Positions 15,350 through 23,449 of a stretch of DNA of 64,000 nucleotides are shown here, piece after piece; the first letter of the stretch is position 1; each line of letters opens with the position of its first letter. Both the position numbers and the translations under genes were made by a program. The notes beneath the pieces are model-generated. The model was given only the letters and a program-made list of their open reading frames with translations. It had not been told where the DNA came from and ran no database searches. The stretch comes from Streptomyces olivochromogenes (GTDB taxonomy: Bacteria; Actinomycetota; Actinomycetes; Streptomycetales; Streptomycetaceae): NCBI RefSeq assembly GCF_001514115.1, contig NZ_KQ948455.1, positions 296,709 through 360,708 on the forward strand, in the 5' to 3' direction.

Positions 15350-17035
15350 ATGGCCAGGGACTTCCAACGCGGCCACAAGGCCAGGATCAGTGACCTCACC
15401 GCGGGCACGGATCTGTACGTAGGTGTGCAGATCACCGGTCCGGGACTGACCTTCGACATCAGCTGCTTCGGTCTGGACGCCGACGAAAGGCTTTCGGACG
15501 ACCGGTACTTCGTCTTCTTCAACCAGCCGAAGACCCCCGAAGAATCCATCCAGCTCCTCGGCGCCCAGTCGGGTGACACGGAGTCCTTCCGCGTCACGCT
15601 CGACCGGATCCCGGCGCAGATCCAGAAGCTGTCGTTCACGGCGACGATCGACGGCGCCGGACAGATGTCGCAGATCGCCCCCGGATACCTCCGTGTCGTC
15701 GCGGGCGGCGAGGAGGTGGCCCGGTACTCGTTCAGCGGCGCGGAGTTCTCCACCGAGCGTGCCGTGATGCTGGGCGACTTCTACCTGAAGGACGTCTGGC
15801 GGTTCGCCGCCGTGGGGCAGGGCTTCGACGGCGGCCTCGATGCGCTGCTCAAGAACTTCGGTGGTGAGGTAGCCGACGAGCAGCCCGCCGCGCAGGAGCC
15901 GCAGGCCACTGCCGCGCCGTCCTTCGCTCCGCCTGCCCAGGCCACCGCACCCCCCGCGTTCGGCGCCCCGGCACCGGCACCCGCGCCGGGGCCCGCCGCG
16001 CAGGGGTTCACGCCGCCGCCCGCCCCGGCGCCCGCCGCGCCCTCGGTGCACGCAGCGCCGACCATCATCGCCCCGCTGCACACCCCGCCGGGCGGCACCG
16101 TGCCGCCGCCGGGCCCCGCTCCGTACATCCAGCCGCCCGGTCCGCCCGGTCCGCCGCCGGGCTACGGACAGCAGCCTCCCGGTCAGACTGCTCCCATGCC
16201 GCCCGGTTACGGCCAGCAGGCACCGCCCGCGCCCCCCGGCTACGGGCAGCAGGCCCCGACGGCGCCTCCGGGCTACGGCCAGCAGCCGCCGTACGGCCAG
16301 GTTCCGGGCCAGGTGCCGGGTCAGCCCGGTGCGCCGTCCCCGTACGGTGTTCCTCAGGGCGCCCCGCAGGGCGGTGCCGGTGTGGCCGCCGCGCTGGGGG
16401 CCTACAAGGAGACGCCCACCGGTCAGCGGTGGACCCAGCAGAACAAGAAGCTCATCCGCGTCGACCTCGGTATCGGCGGCCAGCCCGTGCTGGCCCGCCA
16501 GGGCAGCATGGTGCTCTACCAGGGCAAGGTCGACTTCAGCTACAAGGGTGCCGGCTTCGCCGGGCGGATCGTGGGCAACGCGACCGGCCAGGAGATGCAG
16601 CTCATGCGCTGTACCGGCCAGGGGCAGGTCTTCCTCGCCGAGAACGCCACCCACGTGCATCCCATCGAACTCCAGGGCGACGCGATCTGCGTCTCCGCGG
16701 AGAGCGTGCTCGCCTTCGACGAGTCCCTCCAGTACGAGGTCCGGCGTATCGAGGGGCACGGCATCCCCGGAGGCGCGCTGTTCACCATGCAGTTCCAGGG
16801 GACCGGAACGATCGTCGTGAAGACGCACGGCGCTCCCGTAGTGCTGCCCGTGACGCCGACGACCTTCGCCGACTGCAACGCCGTCGTCGCCTGGTCCGCG
16901 GCCTCCCAGGTGATCGTCTCCAGCCAGGTGCGGATGCGCCGCAACGCCTACCCCGGCGACACCGGCGAGAGCGTGAACCTCCAGTTCCGCGGCGCGCCCG
17001 GCAATTTCATCGTCGTCCAGCCGTACGAGGTCTGA
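15350..17035 (+). CDS. TerD-AIM24 fusion protein with Pro-rich linker
   Basis: A 561-residue two-domain protein. Residues 1 to about 180 are a TerD-like calcium-binding stress domain (LTAGTDLYVGVQITG, DISCFGLDADERLSDDRYFVFFNQ). Residues about 190-345 are Pro/Ala/Gly-rich, with four PGYGQQ units. Residues about 360-561 are an AIM24 domain (ARQGSMVLYQGKVDF, LMRCTGQGQVFLAE, AVVAWSAASQVIV). TerD proteins are linked to tellurite, phage and membrane stress. AIM24 is a beta-sandwich found in mitochondrial and bacterial proteins, with no settled bacterial role. Two AIM24 genes follow in the same operon. No signal peptide or membrane helix is seen. Confidence 0.85.
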   Translation: MARDFQRGHKARISDLTAGTDLYVGVQITGPGLTFDISCFGLDADERLSDDRYFVFFNQPKTPEESIQLLGAQSGDTESFRVTLDRIPAQIQKLSFTATIDGAGQMSQIAPGYLRVVAGGEEVARYSFSGAEFSTERAVMLGDFYLKDVWRFAAVGQGFDGGLDALLKNFGGEVADEQPAAQEPQATAAPSFAPPAQATAPPAFGAPAPAPAPGPAAQGFTPPPAPAPAAPSVHAAPTIIAPLHTPPGGTVPPPGPAPYIQPPGPPGPPPGYGQQPPGQTAPMPPGYGQQAPPAPPGYGQQAPTAPPGYGQQPPYGQVPGQVPGQPGAPSPYGVPQGAPQGGAGVAAALGAYKETPTGQRWTQQNKKLIRVDLGIGGQPVLARQGSMVLYQGKVDFSYKGAGFAGRIVGNATGQEMQLMRCTGQGQVFLAENATHVHPIELQGDAICVSAESVLAFDESLQYEVRRIEGHGIPGGALFTMQFQGTGTIVVKTHGAPVVLPVTPTTFADCNAVVAWSAASQVIVSSQVRMRRNAYPGDTGESVNLQFRGAPGNFIVVQPYEV

Positions 17036-17046
17036 GGGAGCCCGTC

Positions 17047-17727
17047 ATGAACCAGCCACTCGCGGGCTTCGCCCCGGCACCTGTCACCGCCCGCATGGAG
17101 AACCACGGCAACCACATGCTCAAGGTCGCCATGCAGACCGGAAACGACCTCTTCGCGCGCGTGGGCTCGATGGTCGCCTACGAAGGGTTCGTCCAGTACG
17201 AGCCCAACCCGCCCGCCGTACGCCAGATCGCGCGGGACTGGATGACCGGTGAGGGCGCGCCCCTCATGAAGTGCACCGGCGACGGCCTGCTCTACCTGGC
17301 CGACTACGGTGCGAACGTCGTCGTCATCAACCTCAACGGGGACGCGATCTCCGTCAACGCCACCAACCTGCTCGCCTTCGACGCCCATCTCCAGTGGGGT
17401 GTCGAGCGGGTGAAGGGGCTCGCCAAGTTCGCCGGACAGGGCCTGTGGAACACCAAGATCTCCGGTCAGGGCTGGGTCGCGCTGACCTCGCGCGGCAAGC
17501 CGATCGTGGTCGACTGCGGCGGCGGTGAGGACGAGACGTACGTCGACCCGGACGCGCTCGTCGCCTGGTCCCCGAACCTCAAGGTGAAGGGCAAGCGCAG
17601 CTTCAAGGCGCAGTCGCTGATCGGACGCGGCAGCGGCGAGGCGTACCAGATGGCGTTCTCCGGACAGGGCATCGTCGTCGTCCAGCCCAGCGAGGACAGC
17701 ACCGATCGCCTCCGGATCCGGGGCTGA
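17047..17727 (+). CDS. AIM24 family protein
   Basis: A 226-residue single-domain AIM24 protein. It shares the pattern ARVGSMVAYEG, LMKCTGDGLLYLAD, LLAFDAHLQWGVERV, DALVAWSPNLKV and GIVVVQPSE with the C-terminal half of the upstream TerD fusion and with the next gene. It starts 11 bp after the fusion gene, with GAGGGAG upstream of the ATG. The three proteins probably assemble together or act on one target, possibly at the membrane; this is inference. Confidence 0.85.
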   Translation: MNQPLAGFAPAPVTARMENHGNHMLKVAMQTGNDLFARVGSMVAYEGFVQYEPNPPAVRQIARDWMTGEGAPLMKCTGDGLLYLADYGANVVVINLNGDAISVNATNLLAFDAHLQWGVERVKGLAKFAGQGLWNTKISGQGWVALTSRGKPIVVDCGGGEDETYVDPDALVAWSPNLKVKGKRSFKAQSLIGRGSGEAYQMAFSGQGIVVVQPSEDSTDRLRIRG

Positions 17728-17743
17728 GGGGGAGCACCACATC

Positions 17744-18499
17744 ATGCAGAGCCCGCTTTTCGGCTACAACGAGCAGCAGACCCAGGAGCGCTACAGCCTC
17801 CAGAACTCGCAGATGCTGCGAGTCGTCATGGAGGGGCACGACGACATCCTGGCCCGCAAGGGAACCATGGTCGCGTACCAGGGGCTCGTGGAGTTCGACG
17901 CCGAGTACCAGAACAACAGCCAGCACCGCGCACGCGCGTACACCGGTGAAGGCCTCGACCTGATGCGGTGCCACGGGCAGGGGACGGTCTATCTGGCCAA
18001 TCTCGCCCAGCACGTGCACGTGGTCGACGTGGAGCAGGACGGTCTGACCGTCGACAGCAGCTACGTCCTGGCGATGGACTCCTCGCTGCACCACGAGGTC
18101 ATCGCCGTGGACAGCCAGTACGGCATCTCCGGCTCCGGCAAGTACCAGCTCAACATCACCGGCCGTGGCAAGGTCGCCCTGATGACCTCGGGCATGCCGC
18201 TGATGATGCAGGTCACGCCGGACAAGTACGTCAACTGTGACGCCGACGCGATCGTCGCCTGGTCCACCGGCCTGCGTGTCCAGATGCAGGCCCAGACGCA
18301 CTCCTCCGGGGTGTGGCGGCGGCGGGGCAACACCGGTGAGGGCTGGGAGCTCAGCTTCCTGGGCACGGGCTTCGCGCTCGTCCAGCCCAGTGAGCTGCTG
18401 CCGCCGCAGAACGCGGTGATCGGCCAGGGGCTGCGCGCCCAGTACGGCATGGGGCAGCAGGGGGCCCGGGCGCAGAACCAGGGCAACGTCTGGAGCTGA
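17744..18499 (+). CDS. AIM24 family protein
   Basis: A 251-residue AIM24 protein. It shares ARKGTMVAYQGLVEF, LMRCHGQGTVYLAN, YVLAMDSSLHHEV and DAIVAWSTGLRV with its two neighbours, and ends in a Gln/Gly-rich tail. It lies 16 bp after the previous gene with a GAGGGGGAG ribosome site. It is more diverged at the N-terminus than its neighbours, which suggests three non-identical subunits rather than recent duplication. Confidence 0.85.
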   Translation: MQSPLFGYNEQQTQERYSLQNSQMLRVVMEGHDDILARKGTMVAYQGLVEFDAEYQNNSQHRARAYTGEGLDLMRCHGQGTVYLANLAQHVHVVDVEQDGLTVDSSYVLAMDSSLHHEVIAVDSQYGISGSGKYQLNITGRGKVALMTSGMPLMMQVTPDKYVNCDADAIVAWSTGLRVQMQAQTHSSGVWRRRGNTGEGWELSFLGTGFALVQPSELLPPQNAVIGQGLRAQYGMGQQGARAQNQGNVWS

Positions 18500-18526
18500 C
18501 CGGCCGATGTTCGCCTGATCGGCCGT

Positions 18527-18574
18527 ACCCAAGGTCAGTTGATCATCCGGACCCAGGGTCGGTTGATCAACCGG
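18527..18574. repeat. two 24-bp tandem units
   Basis: ACCCAAGGTCAGTTGATCAT and its neighbour ACCCAGGGTCGGTTGATCAA head two adjacent 24-bp units that differ at a few positions, just after the AIM24 operon. Confidence 0.7.
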
Positions 18575-18611
18575 CGGTCGGTCGACTCAGGTGACGGTCC
18601 GGGAAACGAAC

Positions 18612-18645
18612 GTAAGGGGCGACCGCCATGGCGGTCGCCCCTTAC
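18612..18645. terminator. bidirectional terminator
   Basis: A perfect 17-bp inverted repeat with essentially no loop (GTAAGGGGCGACCGCCA and complement) lies between the convergent AIM24 operon and Nudix gene. Confidence 0.8.
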
Positions 18646-18652
18646 ACGTGCC

Positions 18653-19180
18653 TCAGGCCGCGAGCCGTGCGCGGGTTGCTTCCAGGAGCCGTACGACCGA
18701 GGCGTCCGCCACGTCCGCGACCTCCTCGTAGGGGAACCAGCGCAGGTCCAGGGACTCGTCGCTGATCGCCGCCACGGCCTCGGCCGGGGCGAGCGCGGCG
18801 TACTGGACGTCCAGGTGCCAGTTGCACGGCGCCGGGATGGCGTGCCGGTCCAGGGTCACGGGGCCGCCCGGCAGCAGGATCAGACTCTCGATGCCCGACT
18901 CCTCGGTCGCCTCCCGCAGCGCGGCCGCCGCCAGCGTCGGATCGCCCGGCTCGCAGTGACCGCCCATCTGCAGCCACATCCGCAGCTTGCGGTGCAGCGT
19001 CAGCAGGACGCGGCAGCCGACCGGGTCGATGACCAGGGCGCTGGCCGTGACGTGCCCCGCCGTGCAGGCCTTCCACATGCCGTCGGGATGCTCGGACAGA
19101 TGGTCCAGATAGACCTGGCGCAACTCTTCCTGGTCCTCGTACTGCTTCAGTACGAGGACGGCGTCGTCGTGAAGGGTCAC
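18653..19180 (-). CDS. Nudix hydrolase
   Basis: A 175-residue Nudix protein with the box running from GHCEPGD to REATEESGI. The preceding loop LRMWLQMGGHCEPGD resembles the bacterial Nudix group acting on (deoxy)nucleoside diphosphate derivatives; the substrate is unknown. The GTG start overlaps the stop of the upstream zincin-like gene as GTGA, so they are translationally coupled. Confidence 0.85.
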   Translation of the reverse strand: MTLHDDAVLVLKQYEDQEELRQVYLDHLSEHPDGMWKACTAGHVTASALVIDPVGCRVLLTLHRKLRMWLQMGGHCEPGDPTLAAAALREATEESGIESLILLPGGPVTLDRHAIPAPCNWHLDVQYAALAPAEAVAAISDESLDLRWFPYEEVADVADASVVRLLEATRARLAA

Positions 19181-20607
19181 TCGGTGCCGTCGCCCTTGTC
19201 GTCGTCCGTGGGAGCGTCGTCCTTCTTCAGGTTCGGCTTCTCGGCGGAACCGCTCGCCGCCTCGCCGAGCATCTTGTCGAGCTCGGAGAAGTCCAGCTGC
19301 TCACGGTGCACGAAGCCGTCCGGGTCGTCGAGGTCGGACGCGTTCGGCAGCATGTCCGGGTGTGCCCACAGGCCGTCGCGGCCGTCGACACCGCGCGCGT
19401 CGGTGAGCGAGGCCCACAGGCGCGAGGCGTCCCGCAGCCGGCGCGGGCGCAGCTCCAGGCCGATCAGCGTGGCGAACGTCTGCTCGGCGGGACCGCCCGT
19501 GGCGCGGCGCCGGCGCAGTGTCTCGCGCAGCGCGTCCGCGGAGGAAAGACGCGGCTTCGCGGCCGCGTGCACGACCGCGTCCACCCAGCCCTCCACGAGC
19601 GCGAGCGCCGTCTCCAGACGGGCCAGCGCGGCCTTCTGCTCCGGCGTGTCCTCCGGCTGGAACATGCCCTGCTGGAGGGCGTCCTGCAGCTGCTCGGGGT
19701 TCTGCGGGTCGAGCTGGCCGACCACGTCCTCCAGCTTGGCCGTGTCGACCTTGATCCCGCGCGCGTAGCCCTCGACCGCGCCGAACAGGTGCGAGCGCAG
19801 CCACGGCACGTGCGAGAAGAGACGCTGGTGGGCGGCCTCGCGCAGGGCGAGGTAGAGCCGCACCTCCTCCAGGGGGATGCCCAGGTCCTTGCCGAACGAC
19901 GCGATGTTCAGCGGCAGCAGAGCGGCCTTGCCGGCCGGGCCGAGCGGCAGGCCGATGTCGGTGGAGCCGACGACCTCGCCCGCGAGCACGCCGACGGCCT
20001 GCCCGATCTGCGTACCGAACATGGCGCCGCCCATGGAGCGCATCATGCCGATGAGCGGGCCCGCCATGGCCTGCATCTCCTCCGGCAGGACATCGCCCAT
20101 GGCCGCGCCGACACGCTCGGCAACCGGGTCGACGAGCTCCTTCCACACCGGCAGCGTCGCCTCGACCCACTCCGCGCGGCTCCAGGCCACGGCGGAGGCG
20201 GCGCCGGACGGCAGGGACGTCGCGTCGTCCAGCCACAGGTCGGCCAGGCGTACGGCATCCTGAACCGCGGTGCGCTCGGCGGGACCGACGCTCGCGTCCT
20301 TGGTGCCGTCAGAAGTGCCCTGGGAGACCGTCTGGCGGGCGATCTGCTTGGCCATGTCCCAATTCACCGGGCCGCCCTCGTACGAGAGCATCTGGCCCAG
20401 CTGCTGGAACGCGGCCCCCAGATCGTTGGGGTTCATGGAACCGAACATCGCTGCGAGCGGATTGTCGGCGCCGGGGCCGCCGGCTCCGGGCGGCCCGAAA
20501 CCGAACGGTCCCTGTCCACCGCCGCTCTGCTGGTCCTTCTTCTTGCCCTCGTCGCCGTTCTCCGGCTCCTCCGGCGGAAGGCCGAATCCGAATGGGGTGT
20601 CACTCAC
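19177..20607 (-). CDS. zincin-like protein, DUF2342 family
   Basis: This 476-residue protein starts at GTG 20607 (SDTPFGFGLPPEEP). It has a Gly/Pro-rich N-terminus, the sequence MAAMFGS-type region LAAMFGSMNPNDL, and conserved helices (GAMFGTQIGQAVGVLAGEV, LVEGWVDAVVHAAA). That matches the actinobacterial DUF2342 (Zincin_2) family, found in the same block in M. tuberculosis. A clear HExxH is not visible in this copy, so catalytic activity is doubtful. The function is unknown. Confidence 0.75.
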   Translation of the reverse strand: MSDTPFGFGLPPEEPENGDEGKKKDQQSGGGQGPFGFGPPGAGGPGADNPLAAMFGSMNPNDLGAAFQQLGQMLSYEGGPVNWDMAKQIARQTVSQGTSDGTKDASVGPAERTAVQDAVRLADLWLDDATSLPSGAASAVAWSRAEWVEATLPVWKELVDPVAERVGAAMGDVLPEEMQAMAGPLIGMMRSMGGAMFGTQIGQAVGVLAGEVVGSTDIGLPLGPAGKAALLPLNIASFGKDLGIPLEEVRLYLALREAAHQRLFSHVPWLRSHLFGAVEGYARGIKVDTAKLEDVVGQLDPQNPEQLQDALQQGMFQPEDTPEQKAALARLETALALVEGWVDAVVHAAAKPRLSSADALRETLRRRRATGGPAEQTFATLIGLELRPRRLRDASRLWASLTDARGVDGRDGLWAHPDMLPNASDLDDPDGFVHREQLDFSELDKMLGEAASGSAEKPNLKKDDAPTDDDKGDGTE

Positions 20608-20798
20608 GGGATTCCTCGGCTGGTAAGGCCGCCGGTTCGTTCCGACGGCGACTGCCCGACAACACCACCCAGCGTAGACACCCGAACCCGATCGGGCCTC
20701 GGTGCTTCGCCGACTCTTGGCCTGCGGCAGGATGGATGCCACCTGGTACGGACGCGTCACGCGCGTCCGTTACTGAAGACAACCGCTGGAGACGCCCG

Positions 20799-21914
20799 GT
20801 GAGTTCCCCAGATCCACAGGTTCGCGCAGCGCGAAACCACTCAACCAGCCCGCCCTTGCGCGGGCCCGTCGTCGCGGTCACCGGCGCCGCGTCCGGCGTG
20901 GGCGCGATGCTGACCGAGCGGCTTGCCGCCAGCGAGGAGATCAAGCAGGTCATCGCCATCGACGAGCGTCGCGGCGAGTGCGAGGGCGCCCAGTGGCAGA
21001 TCCTCGACGTGCGGGATCCTGCGATCGCCGAGAAGCTGCGCGGCGCGGACGTCGTGGTGCATCTCGCGCTCGACCTCGACCTGGAGACGGACGCGGCGGC
21101 GCGCACGGCGTACAACGTCCGGGGGACGCAGACCGTGCTCACGGCCGCCGCCGCGGCCGGGGTGCACCGGGTTGTGCTGTGCACCTCCGCGATGGTCTAC
21201 GGGGCGCTGCCCGACAACGAACTGCCCCTCTCCGAAGACGCCGAACTGCGGGCGACCGCCGAGGCCACGGGGGTCGGGGACCTGCTGGAGATCGAGCGGC
21301 TCGCCCGGCGGGCGCCGCGCGCGCATCCGGGGCTCAATGTCACCGTCGTACGGCCGGGGGTCCTGGTCGGTGGTGGTACCGACACCGCGCTGACCAGGTA
21401 CTTCGAGTCTCCTCGACTGCTTGTGGTGGCGGGGTCACGGCCTGCCTGGCAGTTCTGCCACGTCGAGGATCTGTGCAGTGCTCTGGAGTACGCCGTCCTG
21501 GAGAAGGTGGAGGGGGAGCTGGCCGTCGGGTGCGACGGGTGGCTGGAGCAGGAGGAGGTCGAGGAGCTCAGCGGGATTCGGCGGATGGAGTTGCCGTCCG
21601 CCGTCGCGCTGGGGGCTGCCGCGCGACTTCACCGGATTGGGCTCACTCCTTCGCCCGCCGGGGATCTGGCGTACACGATGTACCCCTGGGTGGTGAGTGG
21701 GAGCCGGATGCATGACGCCGGGTGGCGGCCGCAGTGGACCAACGAGGAGGTTCTCGCGGAGCTGCTGGAGGAGGTTGCCGGGCGGCACACCGTGGCTGGG
21801 CGGCGGCTGGGGCGGAAGGATGCGACGGCGGCGGGGGCTGCGGGGGCGACGGTCGCTCTTCTGGGTACGGCCGCGTTGGTTCGGCGGGCTCGGAAGGCTC
21901 GGCGGCGGATCTGA
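20799..21914 (+). CDS. SDR-family NAD-dependent epimerase/dehydratase
   Basis: This 371-residue protein has the extended-SDR glycine motif VTGAASGVGAML near residue 29, the strand VVHLALDLD and the catalytic-region segment TSAMVYGALPDNELPL (Ser, and Tyr of YxxxK-like position). The C-terminal region is extended and ends with a hydrophobic AAGATVALLGTAALV stretch plus basic residues, a possible membrane anchor. Start GTG 20799 has GGAG 8 nt upstream. The substrate is unknown, perhaps a nucleotide sugar. Confidence 0.75.
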   Translation: MSSPDPQVRAARNHSTSPPLRGPVVAVTGAASGVGAMLTERLAASEEIKQVIAIDERRGECEGAQWQILDVRDPAIAEKLRGADVVVHLALDLDLETDAAARTAYNVRGTQTVLTAAAAAGVHRVVLCTSAMVYGALPDNELPLSEDAELRATAEATGVGDLLEIERLARRAPRAHPGLNVTVVRPGVLVGGGTDTALTRYFESPRLLVVAGSRPAWQFCHVEDLCSALEYAVLEKVEGELAVGCDGWLEQEEVEELSGIRRMELPSAVALGAAARLHRIGLTPSPAGDLAYTMYPWVVSGSRMHDAGWRPQWTNEEVLAELLEEVAGRHTVAGRRLGRKDATAAGAAGATVALLGTAALVRRARKARRRI

Positions 21915-21989
21915 GTTTTGGGGGTGGTCGGGTGCGGGTGCGTCGTGGCTGGGGCCGATGTTCCGCCCCCGCCGCCCCTACCCGTCCCA

Positions 21990-22425
21990 TCCCCGGGGGC
22001 TCCGCCCCCGGACCCCTGGCGGGGCTCTGCCCCTGCACCCCGGCGGGGCTGCGCCCCTGCACCCCGGCGGGGCTGCGCCCCTGCACCCCGGTGGAGGTGC
22101 GCCTATGGACTTCGGCGGGGCTGCGCTTCTGGGTCCCTGGCGGGGCTCCGCCCTTGCACCCCGGCGGGGCTCTGCCCCTGCACCCTGGCGGGGCTGCGCC
22201 CCTGCACCCCGGTGGAGGTGCGCCTATGGACTTCGGTTGCACCCCGGCGGGGCTGCGCCCCTGCACCCCTGGCGGGGCTCCGCCCCTGTACCCCAGCGGG
22301 GCTGCGCCTATGGACTCCGGTGGGGCTTCGCCCCCGGAGCCCGGTGGGGCTTCGCGCCTGTGGCTCGGCGGGGTCGTGCCCCGTCGCCCTCGGGGCTCCG
22401 GCCCCGACCCCGGTGGAGGGCTCAC
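21990..22425. repeat. array of 24-bp GC palindrome repeats
   Basis: About 17 degenerate units of 24 bp with core GGCGGGGCTGCGCCCCTGCA fill the gap between the SDR gene and moaE. Each core GGGGCTGCGCCCC is itself a hairpin. A longer block containing GGTGGAGGTGCGCCTATGGA occurs twice (about 22089 and 22210), which shows a higher-order duplication. All three plus-strand frames stay open through much of the array because 24 is divisible by 3. I see no gene in 21915-22546. Confidence 0.85.
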
Positions 22426-22546
22426 GGGCCTCGTCGTCTGATGCTGGATGGGGCGGGGTGCCTGTAGGAGGCTCCAAAAGGTCACGTGTGTGTGCGGGGT
22501 GAAAGGCGTATTTCGTGGGTGCCGTGGGGTGCGGCACGATGGGGAG

Positions 22547-23008
22547 ATGGCACCTACCTTTGAGCATCCGGGTGAGTTGGGCGCGCAGGATCCGATTCGG
22601 CTGTTGGCGATTCGGGACGAGCCGCTCTCCTTGGACGAGGTCTTCCGGGCAGTCGGGGACGACGCCGCCGGGGGGACCGCGCTCTTCGTCGGGACCGTGC
22701 GCAATCACGACGGGGGTGCCGACGTGGACGGGCTGGGGTATTCGTGTCATCCCAGCGCGGAGGCCGAGATGCGGCGGATCGCCGAGAAGGTGGTCGCCGA
22801 GTATCCGGTGCGGGCGCTGGCCGCCGTGCACCGGGTCGGTGACCTGGCCGTCGGTGATCTCGCGGTGATCGTCGCCGTGTCGTGTCCGCATCGCGGTGAG
22901 GCCTTCGAGGCGTGTCGCAAGCTGATCGACGACCTCAAGCACGAGGTGCCCATCTGGAAGCACCAGAAGTTCTCCGACGGCACGGAGGAGTGGGTCGGAG
23001 CCTGTTGA
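22547..23008 (+). CDS. moaE: molybdopterin synthase catalytic subunit MoaE
   Basis: This 153-residue protein shows the MoaE core: GGTALFVGTVRNHD, the tandem HRVGDL and VAVSCPHRGEAFEAC, and the catalytic lysine region VPIWKHQKFSDG. MoaE transfers sulfur from MoaD thiocarboxylate to precursor Z to form molybdopterin. No moaD is adjacent, as is common. The ATG at 22547 is the first in-frame start that gives the normal length. Confidence 0.92.
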   Translation: MAPTFEHPGELGAQDPIRLLAIRDEPLSLDEVFRAVGDDAAGGTALFVGTVRNHDGGADVDGLGYSCHPSAEAEMRRIAEKVVAEYPVRALAAVHRVGDLAVGDLAVIVAVSCPHRGEAFEACRKLIDDLKHEVPIWKHQKFSDGTEEWVGAC

Positions 23009-23158
23009 GGGAGTCGGCCGGACGTGTGAGTCCGGCCTCACCGAGTTCTCACCCTTGCTCCGGTTGCGTAACCGACCCCCTGGTATGAGCGTTAACAAGG
23101 CGGATGGTTAATCTGCTGATCAGTCAGTTGCGGTCGCTCGTGGGGTTGGGAGGTCGGC

Positions 23159-23365
23159 ATGGCGTCGCTCGCCTGGTTGCTGATTCCGCTTTTGGCTGCG
23201 ATCGGTGCCGGACTGTGGGGCAGTTGGGCCAGCCGGAACCGTAAGACGGTGGGAGACGGCGTCGAGCTCGAGGGGTACGCGCGCTTCCGCGCGGCCATGG
23301 AGCGCTCCGAGGCCGTCATGGTGCGGCCCGGTGCCGGGGAGAAGCCGCACTCCGACGCGGTCTGA
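23159..23365 (+). CDS. small membrane-anchored protein
   Basis: A 68-residue protein with one N-terminal transmembrane helix (LAWLLIPLLAAIGAGLWGSW) followed by a basic, then acidic cytoplasmic tail. GGGAGGTC lies just before the ATG. I do not recognise a family. It lies between moaE and the PDZ protease and may act with the latter at the membrane. Confidence 0.65.
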   Translation: MASLAWLLIPLLAAIGAGLWGSWASRNRKTVGDGVELEGYARFRAAMERSEAVMVRPGAGEKPHSDAV

Positions 23366-23449
23366 GGCCGGGGCCCCGCAGGGGCCGCCCGGGCCCCGTA
23401 CGGACGGCCCCGACAGTGCGCTGACAGCACCGTCCCGTACTGTCGTGGC

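Noticed and set aside
21990..22425. Possible CRISPR array
   Set aside because: Units are adjacent without unique spacers, and no cas genes are present.
21697..22502. Three overlapping plus-strand frames with GGAAPLHP-type octapeptide repeats
   Set aside because: They arise because the 24-bp repeat is divisible by three. There is no ribosome site or recognised domain, and the SDR gene overlaps the beginning.
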